The position numbers and the translations under genes are program-made. Source: Burkholderiaceae bacterium (GTDB taxonomy: Bacteria > Pseudomonadota > Gammaproteobacteria > Burkholderiales > Burkholderiaceae_C). Taken from it: DNA of 64,000 nt. This document shows, piece after piece, positions 45,682 to 60,920 of the stretch. Each line of letters opens with the position of its first letter. The first letter of the stretch is position 1. A model generated the notes under the pieces. It was given only the letters and a program-made list of their open reading frames with translations. It did not search any database and was not told the DNA's origin. The stretch covers positions 1 through 64,000 of the forward strand of contig JAMLIT010000015.1 in NCBI GenBank assembly GCA_023954035.1, given 5' to 3'.

Positions 45682-48431
45682 GGGGCGGTGTCTCCAGAAA
45701 GAGGCGGCTGCCAGGGCAGCCAGAAACAAAAACAGGCGCCGGGCAGGCCGCCCTTGCCCGGCGGCTCCAGCCAGAGGCGGCCGCCGAAATGCGCAACGAT
45801 GTGCTGGCTGATCGGCAAGCCCAGGCCCGTGCCCTGGCCTCCGGGCGCCGGTTCGCCGGCTTGGTGGAAGCGGTCGAAGATCAGACGCTCATGCCCGGCG
45901 GGCACGCCCGGTCCATTGTCTTGCACGCACACGGTCAGGCCCTTCGCATCCGCACGCGCCTGCAGGCGCACGCGCCCGCCCGAGGACGGAACGAACTTGG
46001 CGGCATTGGAGAGCAGGTTGAGCAGCACCTGGAGCACGCGGTCGGGGTCGGCGTGCAGCCGCGGCAGGGCGTCGGGCAAGTCGAGTTCGACCTCGGCGCC
46101 GCGGTCCTTCAACAGGGCGGCGGTGGTGGCCACCGCCTTTTGCAGCAGTTCCCGTACGTCGATTTCGGCCAGGCGCCAGTCGATGTGCCCCGATTCGATC
46201 TTCGCCATGTCGAGCACCTGGTTGACGAGCCGGGTCAGGCGCTCGGTTTCCTGCACGATGATGTCGACGAAGTGCTGGCGCTGCTGCAGCGGGACGTCTG
46301 CGTCGCCCTGCAGGATTTCAGCGAGCGCGCGGATCGAGGTCAGCGGGGTGCGCAGCTCGTGCGTCACCGAGGACATGAAATCGTCTTTCATGCGGTCCAG
46401 GCTCTTGAGCTGCTCGTTCGCGCTGCGCAGCTCGCTCGTGGCCTGCTCGAGCGAGCGCGACTTGGTCTCCAGCGCGCGCGAGTAGCTGCGCAGTTGCGAA
46501 GCCTCTTCCAGCATTGCCAGAACGTCGCCTTGCGACAGCGCTTCCTCGTCGGACACCGAGGCCACGAGTACGCGGGCGGATGCGCTGCCCACTGCGCCGG
46601 CGAGCTGGGCCTCGACGAACTGCACCAGGCGGGCGTCGGGCACCAGGGCCTGGCCCGCGGGCAGGCCCGCCCGCCGCGCATAGCCGCGCCACAGCGCGTC
46701 CGTCTTGTCCGCGCCGAGAAAGCGTTCGCACAGGCGCTTGAGCTCGGCGGCATCGGCGCGGCCGCGCCAAAATACCGGCGTCTGCGCCGTGCCGCGCCGG
46801 AAGACGTCGACAAAAAGCAGCGCCTGGCTGGCTTCGCGCCCGGATGGCGCGCGCCAGAGCGACACCGCCACATAGGCTGCGCAGTTGACCAGCAGGCTCC
46901 AGAACAGCGAGTGCGTCAGGCTGTCGAGCCCCTGCAGCCCCCACAGGGACTCGGGCCGCAGCCAGGCCAGGCCCCAGGGGCCGGCGGTGAGAAAGCCCGC
47001 GTCGACCCAGCCCGATTTGGCAATCGAGGGCAGCATCAGCGTGTAGACCCATACGCCAAAGCCCGAGATGAGCCCCGCCAGCGCGCCCACGCGCGTGCCG
47101 CCACGCCAGTACATTCCTCCCAGCAGCACCGGGGCGAACTGGGCCACCGCGGCAAAGCTGATCAGGCCAATGCTGGCCAGGGCATAGGCGTCGCCCGCCA
47201 ACTGGAAATACAAGTAGCCCAGCAGGAGCACGCCCACGATGGCCGCGCGCCGAATCATCAGCAGGGGCCGGGTGAAGTCGCGTGGCTGGTGCGCGGCGCC
47301 CAGCAGCCGCAGGCGCAAGAGCAGCGGCAGCGCCAGTTCGTTGCTGACCATGGTGGAGACCGCCACGGTCTCCACGATCACCATGCCGGTGGCGGCGGAA
47401 AGCCCGCCGATGAAGACGAAAAGCGCCAGCGCGTTCTGCCCCGCCGCCAGCGGCAGCGAGAGAACGAAATGCTCGGGGTTGTGCCCACCCGCGCTGAAGT
47501 ACAGAAGGCCGCCGAGCGCGATGGGCAGCACGAATAGGTTGATGAGCAGAAGGTAGAGCGGGAACATCCAGCTCGCACGGCGCACATGGTCTTCGTGCAC
47601 GTTCTCCACCACCATCACCTGGAACTGCCGCGGCAACACGAGCGCCGCGCACAAAGCCAGCACCATCAGCCCCATCCAGCGTGCCCAGGAGTACGGCCCG
47701 CCCTGCTCGGCCTGGAGCAGCGCTGCCAGATCCGGGCGCGAGCGCGCCTGGGCAAAGATGTCGCCCAGCCCGCCGAACAAGCCGTAGACGACAAACGCAC
47801 CGACGCATAAAAACGCGGCCAGCTTGACCAGCGACTCAAAGGCAATGGCCGCGACCATGCCCTCGTGGCGCTCGGTGGTATCCAGATGGCGCGCGCCAAA
47901 CACGATGGCAAAACCCGCCAGGGCAATGGCCACGTAAAACGCGCTGTCCTGGCTCCAGTGCAGGTGCGCGGGGACGACCGAACTGCCCGAGGTCAGCAGC
48001 GCATAGCCCGAGGACACCGCCTTGAGCTGAAGTGCGATGTAGGGAACGATTCCGACCACGGCCACCAGCGTGACCAGCGTCGCCAGCAACTGGCTTTTTC
48101 CGTAGCGGCTGGCAATGAAGTCGGCAATCGAAGTGATGCGATGCGTTTTGGCGATGCGGATCATCTTGCGCAGCACCATCCAGCCCAGCACCATCGCCAG
48201 CGTCGGCCCGAGATAGATGGGAAGAAACCACATGCCGCCCGTGGCCGCGCGTTCGACGCTGCCGAAATACGTCCAGGCGGTGCAGTACACCGCCATGGAC
48301 AGCGCGTACACCCAGGGCCTGGCGATGACGGAGCGGCGCGCCGCCGCCCGGCGGTCGGCCCAGTAGGCGACGCCGACGAGCAACAGCAGATACGCCAGCG
48401 AGGTGCCAATGACGAGTGACGCCGGCAGCAT
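45678..48431 (-). CDS. Sodium:solute symporter-histidine kinase fusion (CbrA/MctS type)
   Basis: About 917 residues. The first ~500 form a 12-13 TM sodium:solute symporter (SSSF) fold (SMAVYCTAWTYFGSVERA, ITSIADFIASRYGKS). A linker and coiled coil follow, then HisKA with the phospho-acceptor His in SSVTHELRTPLTSIRALAEIL and HATPase_c with NLLSNAAKFV, DNGPGVP and GTGLGLPIS. It senses, and possibly transports, a carboxylate or amino acid. ATG at 48431 chosen; an overlapping TTG at 48440 (TTGA with the upstream stop) is also possible. Confidence 0.9.
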   Translation of the reverse strand: MLPASLVIGTSLAYLLLLVGVAYWADRRAAARRSVIARPWVYALSMAVYCTAWTYFGSVERAATGGMWFLPIYLGPTLAMVLGWMVLRKMIRIAKTHRITSIADFIASRYGKSQLLATLVTLVAVVGIVPYIALQLKAVSSGYALLTSGSSVVPAHLHWSQDSAFYVAIALAGFAIVFGARHLDTTERHEGMVAAIAFESLVKLAAFLCVGAFVVYGLFGGLGDIFAQARSRPDLAALLQAEQGGPYSWARWMGLMVLALCAALVLPRQFQVMVVENVHEDHVRRASWMFPLYLLLINLFVLPIALGGLLYFSAGGHNPEHFVLSLPLAAGQNALALFVFIGGLSAATGMVIVETVAVSTMVSNELALPLLLRLRLLGAAHQPRDFTRPLLMIRRAAIVGVLLLGYLYFQLAGDAYALASIGLISFAAVAQFAPVLLGGMYWRGGTRVGALAGLISGFGVWVYTLMLPSIAKSGWVDAGFLTAGPWGLAWLRPESLWGLQGLDSLTHSLFWSLLVNCAAYVAVSLWRAPSGREASQALLFVDVFRRGTAQTPVFWRGRADAAELKRLCERFLGADKTDALWRGYARRAGLPAGQALVPDARLVQFVEAQLAGAVGSASARVLVASVSDEEALSQGDVLAMLEEASQLRSYSRALETKSRSLEQATSELRSANEQLKSLDRMKDDFMSSVTHELRTPLTSIRALAEILQGDADVPLQQRQHFVDIIVQETERLTRLVNQVLDMAKIESGHIDWRLAEIDVRELLQKAVATTAALLKDRGAEVELDLPDALPRLHADPDRVLQVLLNLLSNAAKFVPSSGGRVRLQARADAKGLTVCVQDNGPGVPAGHERLIFDRFHQAGEPAPGGQGTGLGLPISQHIVAHFGGRLWLEPPGKGGLPGACFCFWLPWQPPLSGDTAP

Positions 48432-48436
48432 GGCGG

Positions 48437-48685
48437 TCAATCGCGCGCAGCGAGCGCCTGGTCGGCCAGCGGCGAAGCCGGCGCATCAGGCGCCGCGCGG
48501 GACTCCATCCACCAGGCCACGGTGGCGATGCCCGCTCCCCAGAGGACAAAAAGGGCCAGGGGAAACAGCGGAACGCCGAACACGGTCCGATCGCTGTCCC
48601 ACAAGCCCAGCAGAGGGAAGTTGAGCAGCAACCAGCCTGCGGCGAACAAGGCGCCCAGGCGCTGGGAACGCAGCGTGTGGCTCAC
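48437..48685 (-). CDS. Small membrane protein ahead of the symporter-kinase
   Basis: 82 residues with two membrane helices (LGALFAAGWLLLNFPLLGLW and LFPLALFVLWGAGIATVAWWM). The layout is like small symporter subunits (DUF3311/DUF4212 style) and it is coupled to the symporter-kinase gene, so it is probably its membrane partner. No recognised motif. Confidence 0.65.
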   Translation of the reverse strand: MSHTLRSQRLGALFAAGWLLLNFPLLGLWDSDRTVFGVPLFPLALFVLWGAGIATVAWWMESRAAPDAPASPLADQALAARD

Positions 48686-48768
48686 GGCAATCTCCGTTCA
48701 GGAAGCAGCGGCGCGCATCGCATGTGCGCAAGCACCCGGCATTGTGCGCGCAGCGCTTTACCGTCGGC

Positions 48769-49137
48769 TTACTTGCCCGCGCCGCCTTGCGCCTTGGGCC
48801 CAAAGCGGCCGTGCGCCTGGCGCGAAATGGCGAAGTCCAGGAAAAACTTGCACCACAGGGTGCTGCCGGCGATGGCAGTCCAGGTATCGTAGTCCAGCCG
48901 GCCCAGCACGATGCCGAAGATCACCACCGCCAGCACCACGCCGGCCAGCAGGTTGATCACCATGACGTAGGGCGCGAATTTCTCGGGATGGGGGGGCGAC
49001 TCACCGCGCTTGAGCGCGACCTCGGAAAAATCGCGCCGCACGACGATGCGCCAGGCGCGACGGAACCAGAAAAAGGCAATCGGGAAGAGCGCCAGAAACA
49101 AAATCCAGGTCAGGGCGACATTCACGTCAAAAACCAT
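48769..49137 (-). CDS. Small two-helix membrane protein, function unknown
   Basis: 122 residues from ATG at 49137 (MVFDVNVALTWILFLALFP). About three hydrophobic segments; an aromatic/basic stretch WFRRAWRIVVRRD follows the first, and a glycine-rich tail ends the protein. It lies between the actP terminator and the signalling operon. No family recognised. Confidence 0.6.
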   Translation of the reverse strand: MVFDVNVALTWILFLALFPIAFFWFRRAWRIVVRRDFSEVALKRGESPPHPEKFAPYVMVINLLAGVVLAVVIFGIVLGRLDYDTWTAIAGSTLWCKFFLDFAISRQAHGRFGPKAQGGAGK

Positions 49138-49193
49138 GCGGTGCTCCTGTTTCCACCCCGGGCACGCAGGTGCCATGAGCGGACGATGCAATC

Positions 49194-49227
49194 AAAAAGC
49201 CCTGCCGGCGCAACGCCGACAGGGCCT
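49194..49227 (-). terminator. Rho-independent terminator after the ActP-like gene
   Basis: Minus strand GCCCTGTCGGCG-TTGC-GCCGGCAGGGC followed by TTTTT: a long stem with a proper U tract, 54 bp after the symporter stop. Confidence 0.9.
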
Positions 49228-49280
49228 CCATTGTGATGACTTGGTGCGCAAGCCGATAGGGCCGCGCACCGCAGCGCAAC

Positions 49281-51089
49281 TTAATGCGAACCCGTCACCG
49301 CCTTGGAGCCGCGCGGAATGCGCACCGCCTCGACCATGGCCTGGATGTGGGCCGGCGGCTCGGCCGTGACCTTGTCGACCAGGAAGGCTACGGCAAAGTT
49401 CACCATGGCGCCGACCGCACCAATGGCTTCTGGCGTGATGCCGAAGAAGCTGTTGGCGCCGCCGATCAGGCCCAGGTACTCCGTGCCCTTGATGAAGAAA
49501 ATGCCCTTGTGCGCGAACACGTAGAACAGCGTGAAGACCAGGCCGGCGATCATGCCTGCCATGGCGCCTTCCTTGTTCATCTTCTTGCTGAAGATACCCA
49601 TCATGATCGCCGGGAACAGCGAGCTGGCCGCAATACCGAAAGCCAGCGCCACCGTCCCCGCCGCAAAGCCTGGCGGGTTCAGCCCCAGGTAGCCGGCTAT
49701 CACGATCGCCACGGCCATGGAGATCTTGCCGGCACGCAGCTCGCCCTGCTCGCTGATGTCGGGCTTGAAGATGCCCTTGACCAAGTCGTGCGAGACAGCG
49801 GACGAAATCGCCATCAGCAGACCCGCAGCCGTCGACAGAGCCGCAGCCAGACCACCCGCAGCCACCAAGCCAATCACCCAGTTGGGCAGCAAGGCGATCT
49901 CGGGATTGGCCAGCACGATGATGTCGGCGTTGACCGTCAGCTCATTGCCCTTCCAGCCTGCGGCTGCGGCCTTTTCGGTCACGGCAGCATTCTTGGTCTT
50001 GTCGTTGTAGTACTGGATGCGGCCGTCACCGTTCTTGTCGGTGAACTTCAGCAGGCCGGTGGTTTCCCAGCGCTTCATCCAGTCGGGACGCTCGTCGTAT
50101 TTGATGGCGGCCTCTGGGGCGAACGGGTCGGTGTTTTGCATGACCACGCCAGGCGTGATGGTGCGAATCAGGTTGGTCTTGGCCATGGCAGCCACGGCGG
50201 GCGCCGTGGTGTACAGAATGGCGATGAAGACCAGGGCCCAACCGGCCGAGCTGCGTGCGTCCTTCACCGAAGGCACGGTGAAGAATCGCATGATGACGTG
50301 CGGAAGGCCGGCGGTACCAATCATCAGCGACAGCGTGTACATGAACATGTTCAGCGTGCTGCCAGGCAACTGCGTGGTGTACTTGCCAAAGCCCAGGTCG
50401 GTGACGATCTTGTCCAGCGTGGCCAGCAGCGACACGTCGTGCCCCGCCAGGTTCGAACCCAGGCCCAGTTGGGGGATCGGGTTGCCGGTGAGCTGCAGCG
50501 AGATGAAGATGGCCGGCACGGTGTAGGCGAGGATCAGCACGATGTACTGCGCCACCTGGGTGTAGGTGATGCCCTTCATGCCGCCGAACACCGCGTAGGC
50601 GAACACGATGGCCATGCCCACATAGATGCCGGTGTCGCTGGAGACGCCCAGGAAGCGCGCAAACGCAATGCCCACGCCCGTCATCTGGCCGATGATGTAG
50701 GTCAGCGATGCGATCAGCAGGCAGATCACCGCAATGGTGCTGGCGCCCTTGGAATAGAAGCGGTCACCAATGAATTGCGGCACCGTGAACTTGCCGAACT
50801 TGCGCAGGTAGGGTGCCAGCAGCATGGCCAGCAGAACGTAGCCGCCCGTCCAGCCCATGAGGAAGAGCGCGCCGCCATAGCCCATGTTGGAGATCAGGCC
50901 GGCCATGGAGATGAACGACGCGGCGCTCATCCAGTCGGCTGCCGTCGCCATGCCGTTGGTCACCGGGTGCACGCTGCCGCCGGCGGCGTAGAACTCGCTG
51001 GTCGAACCCGCACGCGCCCAGACGGCGATGCCGATGTAGAGCGCAAAGCTCAGACCGACGAAGATGTAGATGGTGGTTTGGAGATCCAT
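49281..51089 (-). CDS. ActP-like sodium/acetate symporter (VC_2705 subfamily)
   Basis: 602-residue SSSF carrier with ~13 membrane helices (FVGLSFALYIGIAVWARAG, then MATAADWMSAASFISMAGLI, the family's conserved sodium-site region). A ~70-residue hydrophilic loop (residues ~315-385: DERPDWMKRWETTGLLKFTDKNGDG, with an EF-hand-like DKNGDGR) lies between helices, as in the VC_2705 subfamily. The DUF4212 small subunit is encoded just upstream, a fixed pair. Substrate is probably acetate or another short carboxylate. Confidence 0.9.
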   Translation of the reverse strand: MDLQTTIYIFVGLSFALYIGIAVWARAGSTSEFYAAGGSVHPVTNGMATAADWMSAASFISMAGLISNMGYGGALFLMGWTGGYVLLAMLLAPYLRKFGKFTVPQFIGDRFYSKGASTIAVICLLIASLTYIIGQMTGVGIAFARFLGVSSDTGIYVGMAIVFAYAVFGGMKGITYTQVAQYIVLILAYTVPAIFISLQLTGNPIPQLGLGSNLAGHDVSLLATLDKIVTDLGFGKYTTQLPGSTLNMFMYTLSLMIGTAGLPHVIMRFFTVPSVKDARSSAGWALVFIAILYTTAPAVAAMAKTNLIRTITPGVVMQNTDPFAPEAAIKYDERPDWMKRWETTGLLKFTDKNGDGRIQYYNDKTKNAAVTEKAAAAGWKGNELTVNADIIVLANPEIALLPNWVIGLVAAGGLAAALSTAAGLLMAISSAVSHDLVKGIFKPDISEQGELRAGKISMAVAIVIAGYLGLNPPGFAAGTVALAFGIAASSLFPAIMMGIFSKKMNKEGAMAGMIAGLVFTLFYVFAHKGIFFIKGTEYLGLIGGANSFFGITPEAIGAVGAMVNFAVAFLVDKVTAEPPAHIQAMVEAVRIPRGSKAVTGSH

Positions 51090-51102
51090 GATGGCTCAGT
51101 CC

Positions 51103-51363
51103 TCACTCTTCCTGCACGTTGAAGCGGCGGTCGATGTCGCCCATCTTCTTGGCGTAATAAAAAATCAGCGCAATGAAGATGTAGATGGAGCCCTGCTGGG
51201 CAAACCAGAATCCAAGCGGATAGCCGCCCAGCTTGATGTTGTTGAGCATGTCTGCGAACAGAATGCCTGCCCCGAACGACACGAGAAACCAGACGATCAA
51301 TATCTTGAACAACAGGCTTAGCGTGGCCTTCCAGTAGGCTTGACTGCTTGTGTCTTCCTTCAT
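51103..51363 (-). CDS. DUF4212 small symporter subunit
   Basis: 86 residues, two membrane helices (LLFKILIVWFLVSFGAGILFA and GSIYIFIALIFYYAKKMG). Always found next to VC_2705-type symporters and thought to be their second subunit. It ends 13 bp before the symporter ATG. Upstream to 51583 there is only leader and promoter sequence. Confidence 0.9.
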   Translation of the reverse strand: MKEDTSSQAYWKATLSLLFKILIVWFLVSFGAGILFADMLNNIKLGGYPLGFWFAQQGSIYIFIALIFYYAKKMGDIDRRFNVQEE

Positions 51364-51583
51364 GTAGTCCCCTTTTTTCGTTTAAGAAATACGGCGCGAG
51401 CAAACCGCCGTCCCCACGCAACTCTGCGGTCCTGGCCGCATGTCTGCGAGACGAACTTTTAACGGAAAACCTTACAGCCGACTGATGAAAAATCGCAAAC
51501 CGGCGACGAAAACCCGAAGTCAAGGGAAAACACCGAGAGAATGGCGCCACAGCCTGCGCGTTAACCCGGCTTGCAGCGACCAT

Positions 51584-51624
51584 GAAAAAAGCCTCCGAGC
51601 GGCCTGGCTGGCCGCTCGGAGGCT
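51584..51624 (-). terminator. Rho-independent terminator after the lipoprotein gene
   Basis: AAGCCTCCGAGCGGCC-AGCCA-GGCCGCTCGGAGGCTT followed by TTTT on the minus strand: about 16 paired bases, 17 bp after the stop at 51642. Confidence 0.92.
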
Positions 51625-51641
51625 TGTGCGGGGCGGGTGAC

Positions 51642-52142
51642 TCAGCAGCCCGCGGGTCGGTTGCCGCGCATGGGAATCACGGCATGAACCTTGACGGTGG
51701 CGCCCGAGCCATCGCTGGCGCGCAGCAGCTTGCCATTCAGAAAGACCTGGTCGAGGTCGCGCCGCACCGCCGTGTCGGTGGTCTCGTCGCTGGTGTATTC
51801 CTGGCCGTCGAAGGTGAGGTAGAGGACGTACAGCGCGTCCCCGCCGCTCTCGTAGCGCACATCGCCGAAGGCTTCGGCGCCCGAGCCGACTTTTTTCGCG
51901 CCATCGAACTTGAAGGAACACAGCTCTGGCGTCGAACCGATCGGATTCTTGCGTTCCACGTCGGTCAGATTGATGGTTCCGTCGCCGTAGATGCCGTTGA
52001 GGCGTGTAAGCGTGGCCTGGCTGACCGTGAGTACGCCCGCCTTTTCGCTGGGAATCGGGTCTTCGTCGGTTCCGCCGCCGCAAGCGGACAGAACAAGGGC
52101 ACTGGCCAGGGCGGCGGCAACAGAAAGGCGCAAAGCAGACAT
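51642..52142 (-). CDS. Putative lipoprotein, function unknown
   Basis: 166 residues from the ATG at 52142, which has GGAG upstream. The lipobox signal peptide is LSVAAALASALVLSACGGG, with acylation at the Cys. The mature part is a small beta-rich domain (YESGGDALYVLYLTFDGQEYTS) with two further cysteines. It forms a single-gene unit with its own terminator. No family recognised. Confidence 0.75.
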   Translation of the reverse strand: MSALRLSVAAALASALVLSACGGGTDEDPIPSEKAGVLTVSQATLTRLNGIYGDGTINLTDVERKNPIGSTPELCSFKFDGAKKVGSGAEAFGDVRYESGGDALYVLYLTFDGQEYTSDETTDTAVRRDLDQVFLNGKLLRASDGSGATVKVHAVIPMRGNRPAGC

Positions 52143-52285
52143 CGGAAACTCCAATAGCAAAGGGGGCAGGGAATGCGGCAGAGCCGTCTGCCGCGCTGGT
52201 CCCATGCTAAGAACGCCTGCCTCCGGCCCCTGTCCGTGCAGGACAGCGCGGCATGTAGGAGCGCGCCGACGAAGCCCGGCAGCGC

Positions 52286-58261
<5,976 letters not shown>

Positions 58262-58398
58262 GGGATCCTTCACTTAGGGGCAAGCATCATAGGAGCCCTC
58301 ACGCGGTGCTGCAGCGGCGGCGCGAGTGCCATTGCCGTGGAGGTGGTCAGACGCTGCAAGCTGGCCTAGACTTGGGCGCTGGACCAAAGGAGACAGGG

Positions 58399-59511
58399 AT
58401 GAACCACTGGAAATGGGCAGTCACCGCAGGCACCTTACTCATCGGCCTGCACGGCGCCTTGCAGGCGCAGTTGTTGATCGGGCAGACGGTGGGCGTGACC
58501 GGGTCCGCCGCCGCCACCGTCAAGGAATCCATGGGCGGCGCGCAGCTTTACATTGACTCGGTGAACGCACGCGGCGGTGTCAATGGCCAGAAAGTGGAAA
58601 TCCTGACGCTGGACGACCGGTTCGACCCCAAGCTCACCCTGGCCAACGCCCGCACGCTGATTCAAGAGAAGAACGTGCTGGCGCTGTTCATGACGCGCGG
58701 CACACCGCACACCGTGGGCATTCTTCCGCTGCTTGATGAATTCGGCGTGCCGCTGGTGGGCCCGTCCACCGGCGCCATGGTGCTGCACGAACCGGTGAAG
58801 AAAAACATTTTCAACGTCCGCGCGCCCTACCAGCGCGAAGTGAAAAAGGCCATCGGCCATTTGGCCACCCTGGGAGTACAGCGCATCGGCGTGGTCCACG
58901 TGGACGACACCTTTGGCGCCGACGCCCTGGCCGGCGCGCTCGCCGGCTTCAAAGACAACCAACTCGAAGCGCTGTTCGTAGAGAAATTTGATCGCGCCAA
59001 ACCCGATTTCAGCGCCATCGCGCCGGCTGTCGCCAAGCAAAACCCGCAGGCGGTGCTTATTTTCGGCACCGGCTCGGCCGTGGTCGACGGCATCAAGGCC
59101 CTGCGCGCTGCCGGCGTCACGGGGCAGATCGTCACGCTGTCCAACAACGCCTCCGGCGGCTTCGTCAAGGCGCTGGGGGGCGAGTCGCGCGGCGTGGTGG
59201 TCACGCAGGTCTTTCCGTCGGAGCGGGCGGTCACCTTTCCGCTGGTGCGCGAGGCAACGGGCCTGGCGCAGCAAGCCAAAATCCAGCTCACGCCCGCCAT
59301 GGTCGAGGGCTTTACCAACGCCAAAGTGCTGGTGGAAGGCCTGCGCCGCGCCGGGCCCAACCCGACGCGCGCCAGCCTGCACAAGGCGCTGGAGACGTTC
59401 AACAAGTTCGACCTGGGTGGCCTCACACTCAGCTACACCGCAGACGACCATTCCGGGCTCGACTTCTCCGACCTCTCCATCATCGGCCCTGAGGGGCACT
59501 TTCGCCGCTAA
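58399..59511 (+). CDS. ABC transporter substrate-binding protein (LivK/HAAT type)
   Basis: 370 residues: a signal peptide (WAVTAGTLLIGLHGALQA) then a periplasmic-binding type 1 fold with VGVTGSAAATVKESMGGAQLY, VNARGGVNGQKVEI and the middle VHVDDTFGADALAGALAGF. AAAGGAGA stands before the ATG at 58399. No permease or ATPase genes are beside it, so it is an orphan binding protein, common in this family. Ligand unknown (branched-chain amino acids, amides or aromatics in relatives). Its 3' end overlaps the TetR gene by 32 bp. Confidence 0.88.
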   Translation: MNHWKWAVTAGTLLIGLHGALQAQLLIGQTVGVTGSAAATVKESMGGAQLYIDSVNARGGVNGQKVEILTLDDRFDPKLTLANARTLIQEKNVLALFMTRGTPHTVGILPLLDEFGVPLVGPSTGAMVLHEPVKKNIFNVRAPYQREVKKAIGHLATLGVQRIGVVHVDDTFGADALAGALAGFKDNQLEALFVEKFDRAKPDFSAIAPAVAKQNPQAVLIFGTGSAVVDGIKALRAAGVTGQIVTLSNNASGGFVKALGGESRGVVVTQVFPSERAVTFPLVREATGLAQQAKIQLTPAMVEGFTNAKVLVEGLRRAGPNPTRASLHKALETFNKFDLGGLTLSYTADDHSGLDFSDLSIIGPEGHFRR

Positions 59512-60151
59512 ACGCGGACAATGGCGCAGGTGGGAGCAGAAACGCGTGACTGAGCTGCACCAGGGCATCTTCCAGCTCCGTGCTGCCCAGCATCGGTGAC
59601 TGCTCCAAAGACGCAGCCCGCACCGCGCCCATGAATGCGCGCGTCAGCACGAACAACTGCGAAGGCGTCAATGGCCCAGCACCCTCGCGCTGCGCCAGGC
59701 GTTGCAGAGACAACGCCAGCCGCTCGCTGGTCCCGCGCACGGCGACCAGCATGGCGGCACGGTAGTCGATCTGCCACGAGAGGCGCGCGAGTGCCCGCTC
59801 CGCAGTGTTGCCCGCAGCAAACGCGGCGAGGTAGCGCCGCACGTACTGCCGCACCTGCTGCTCCAAAGGCCATTGCTCCTGCTCAGCACGCGCAAGCACG
59901 GCGTCGAGTTCGAGCATCACGTTCTCGCAATGCCTGTCAAGCATGGCCGCGAGGATGGCTTCCTTGCTGGGGAAGTATTGGTACAAGGAGCCGATGGAAA
60001 CGCCTGCCACTTCGGCAATGCGGTTGGAGGTGAGGCCCGCCTCTCCCTGGGTGGCGACTATCTGCCGGACCGCCTGAAAAATAGCCTCCACCGTCACCAG
60101 AGAACGTGCTTGCCGAGGCTTTCGGCGCGGCGTGGAAGCGGCAGAGGACAT
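59480..60151 (-). CDS. TetR family transcriptional regulator
   Basis: 223 residues. The helix-turn-helix is at ~25-65 (VEAIFQAVRQIVATQGEAGLTSNRIAEVAGVS split as two helices, then GSLYQYFPSKEAILAAML). The all-alpha ligand domain is of the TetR_C type. It is divergent from the membrane protein at 60199 with only 47 bp between, so it likely represses that gene and itself. Confidence 0.9.
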   Translation of the reverse strand: MSSAASTPRRKPRQARSLVTVEAIFQAVRQIVATQGEAGLTSNRIAEVAGVSIGSLYQYFPSKEAILAAMLDRHCENVMLELDAVLARAEQEQWPLEQQVRQYVRRYLAAFAAGNTAERALARLSWQIDYRAAMLVAVRGTSERLALSLQRLAQREGAGPLTPSQLFVLTRAFMGAVRAASLEQSPMLGSTELEDALVQLSHAFLLPPAPLSAFSGESAPQGR

Positions 60152-60198
60152 GCGAAACCTGAGTACAAAGCGAGTAGGCGAAGGCGTTGGCGCTGATT

Positions 60199-60891
60199 AT
60201 GCTGAGCCGCATGAAAGCCGCCAAACCTACTCTGAACTGCGGTGCTTCCCCCCGTTCACAGCGCTTCTGGAGCCTGCGTGCGCTGCACCGCGCCAGCGCC
60301 ATGCTGCTTGCCGGACTTGTGTTGATGCACCTGGGCAACCACCTCGCCGGCCTGCGTGGCCTGGGCGTGCACCAGGCTGTCATGGAGAGCTTGCGCGCAC
60401 TCTACCGCCAGCCGACGGTGGAAGCGGTGTTGCTGGCCGCCGTGCTGTTTCAAGTCGGCAGCGGAACGCTGCTGTGGTGGCGCGGGCGCGGGCAACGCCA
60501 CGGCTGGGTCGCACGGGTTCAGGCGGCCTCGGGCCTGTATCTGGCATTTTTCCTGCTTGTGCATGTAAGCGCCGTGCTCAGCGCGCGTCTGCAAGGGGTG
60601 GACACCAACTTCTACTTTGCTGCGGCAGGGGTGCACGTGGCGCCCTTCTACCTCTTCTTTGTGCCCTATTACTTCCTGGCAGTGCTGGCGTTCTGGACGC
60701 ATGCGGCGTGCGGCCTGTACTGGAACTTGCCGCCGCGCCACCAGCAGCCGGTGCTGGCCGCAATGCTCTTGGTCGGCGTGCTGATGGCGGGCACGCTGGC
60801 GCTGTGGCTGGCCGGCGGCATCTATCCGATCGATATCCCCGCGCCCTACCTCGCGTCCTTTCCGGCAAGCCTGCGCGGCGCGGGCCTGTAG
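60199..60891 (+). CDS. Membrane protein, possible cytochrome b-like (SdhC/FrdC-type)
   Basis: 230 residues, five to six membrane helices. Histidines within or at helix ends (LMHLGNHLAGL, FFLLVHVSAVL, AGVHVAPFYLFF, FWTHAACGLYW) are arranged like haem ligands in fumarate reductase/succinate dehydrogenase membrane anchors, but no partner subunit is near. The start ATG at 60199 is preferred. Divergent from the TetR gene. Function is not known. Confidence 0.6.
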   Translation: MLSRMKAAKPTLNCGASPRSQRFWSLRALHRASAMLLAGLVLMHLGNHLAGLRGLGVHQAVMESLRALYRQPTVEAVLLAAVLFQVGSGTLLWWRGRGQRHGWVARVQAASGLYLAFFLLVHVSAVLSARLQGVDTNFYFAAAGVHVAPFYLFFVPYYFLAVLAFWTHAACGLYWNLPPRHQQPVLAAMLLVGVLMAGTLALWLAGGIYPIDIPAPYLASFPASLRGAGL

Positions 60892-60920
60892 GCCAGCGCA
60901 CCGCCGGCGTGTGGCCGAGC

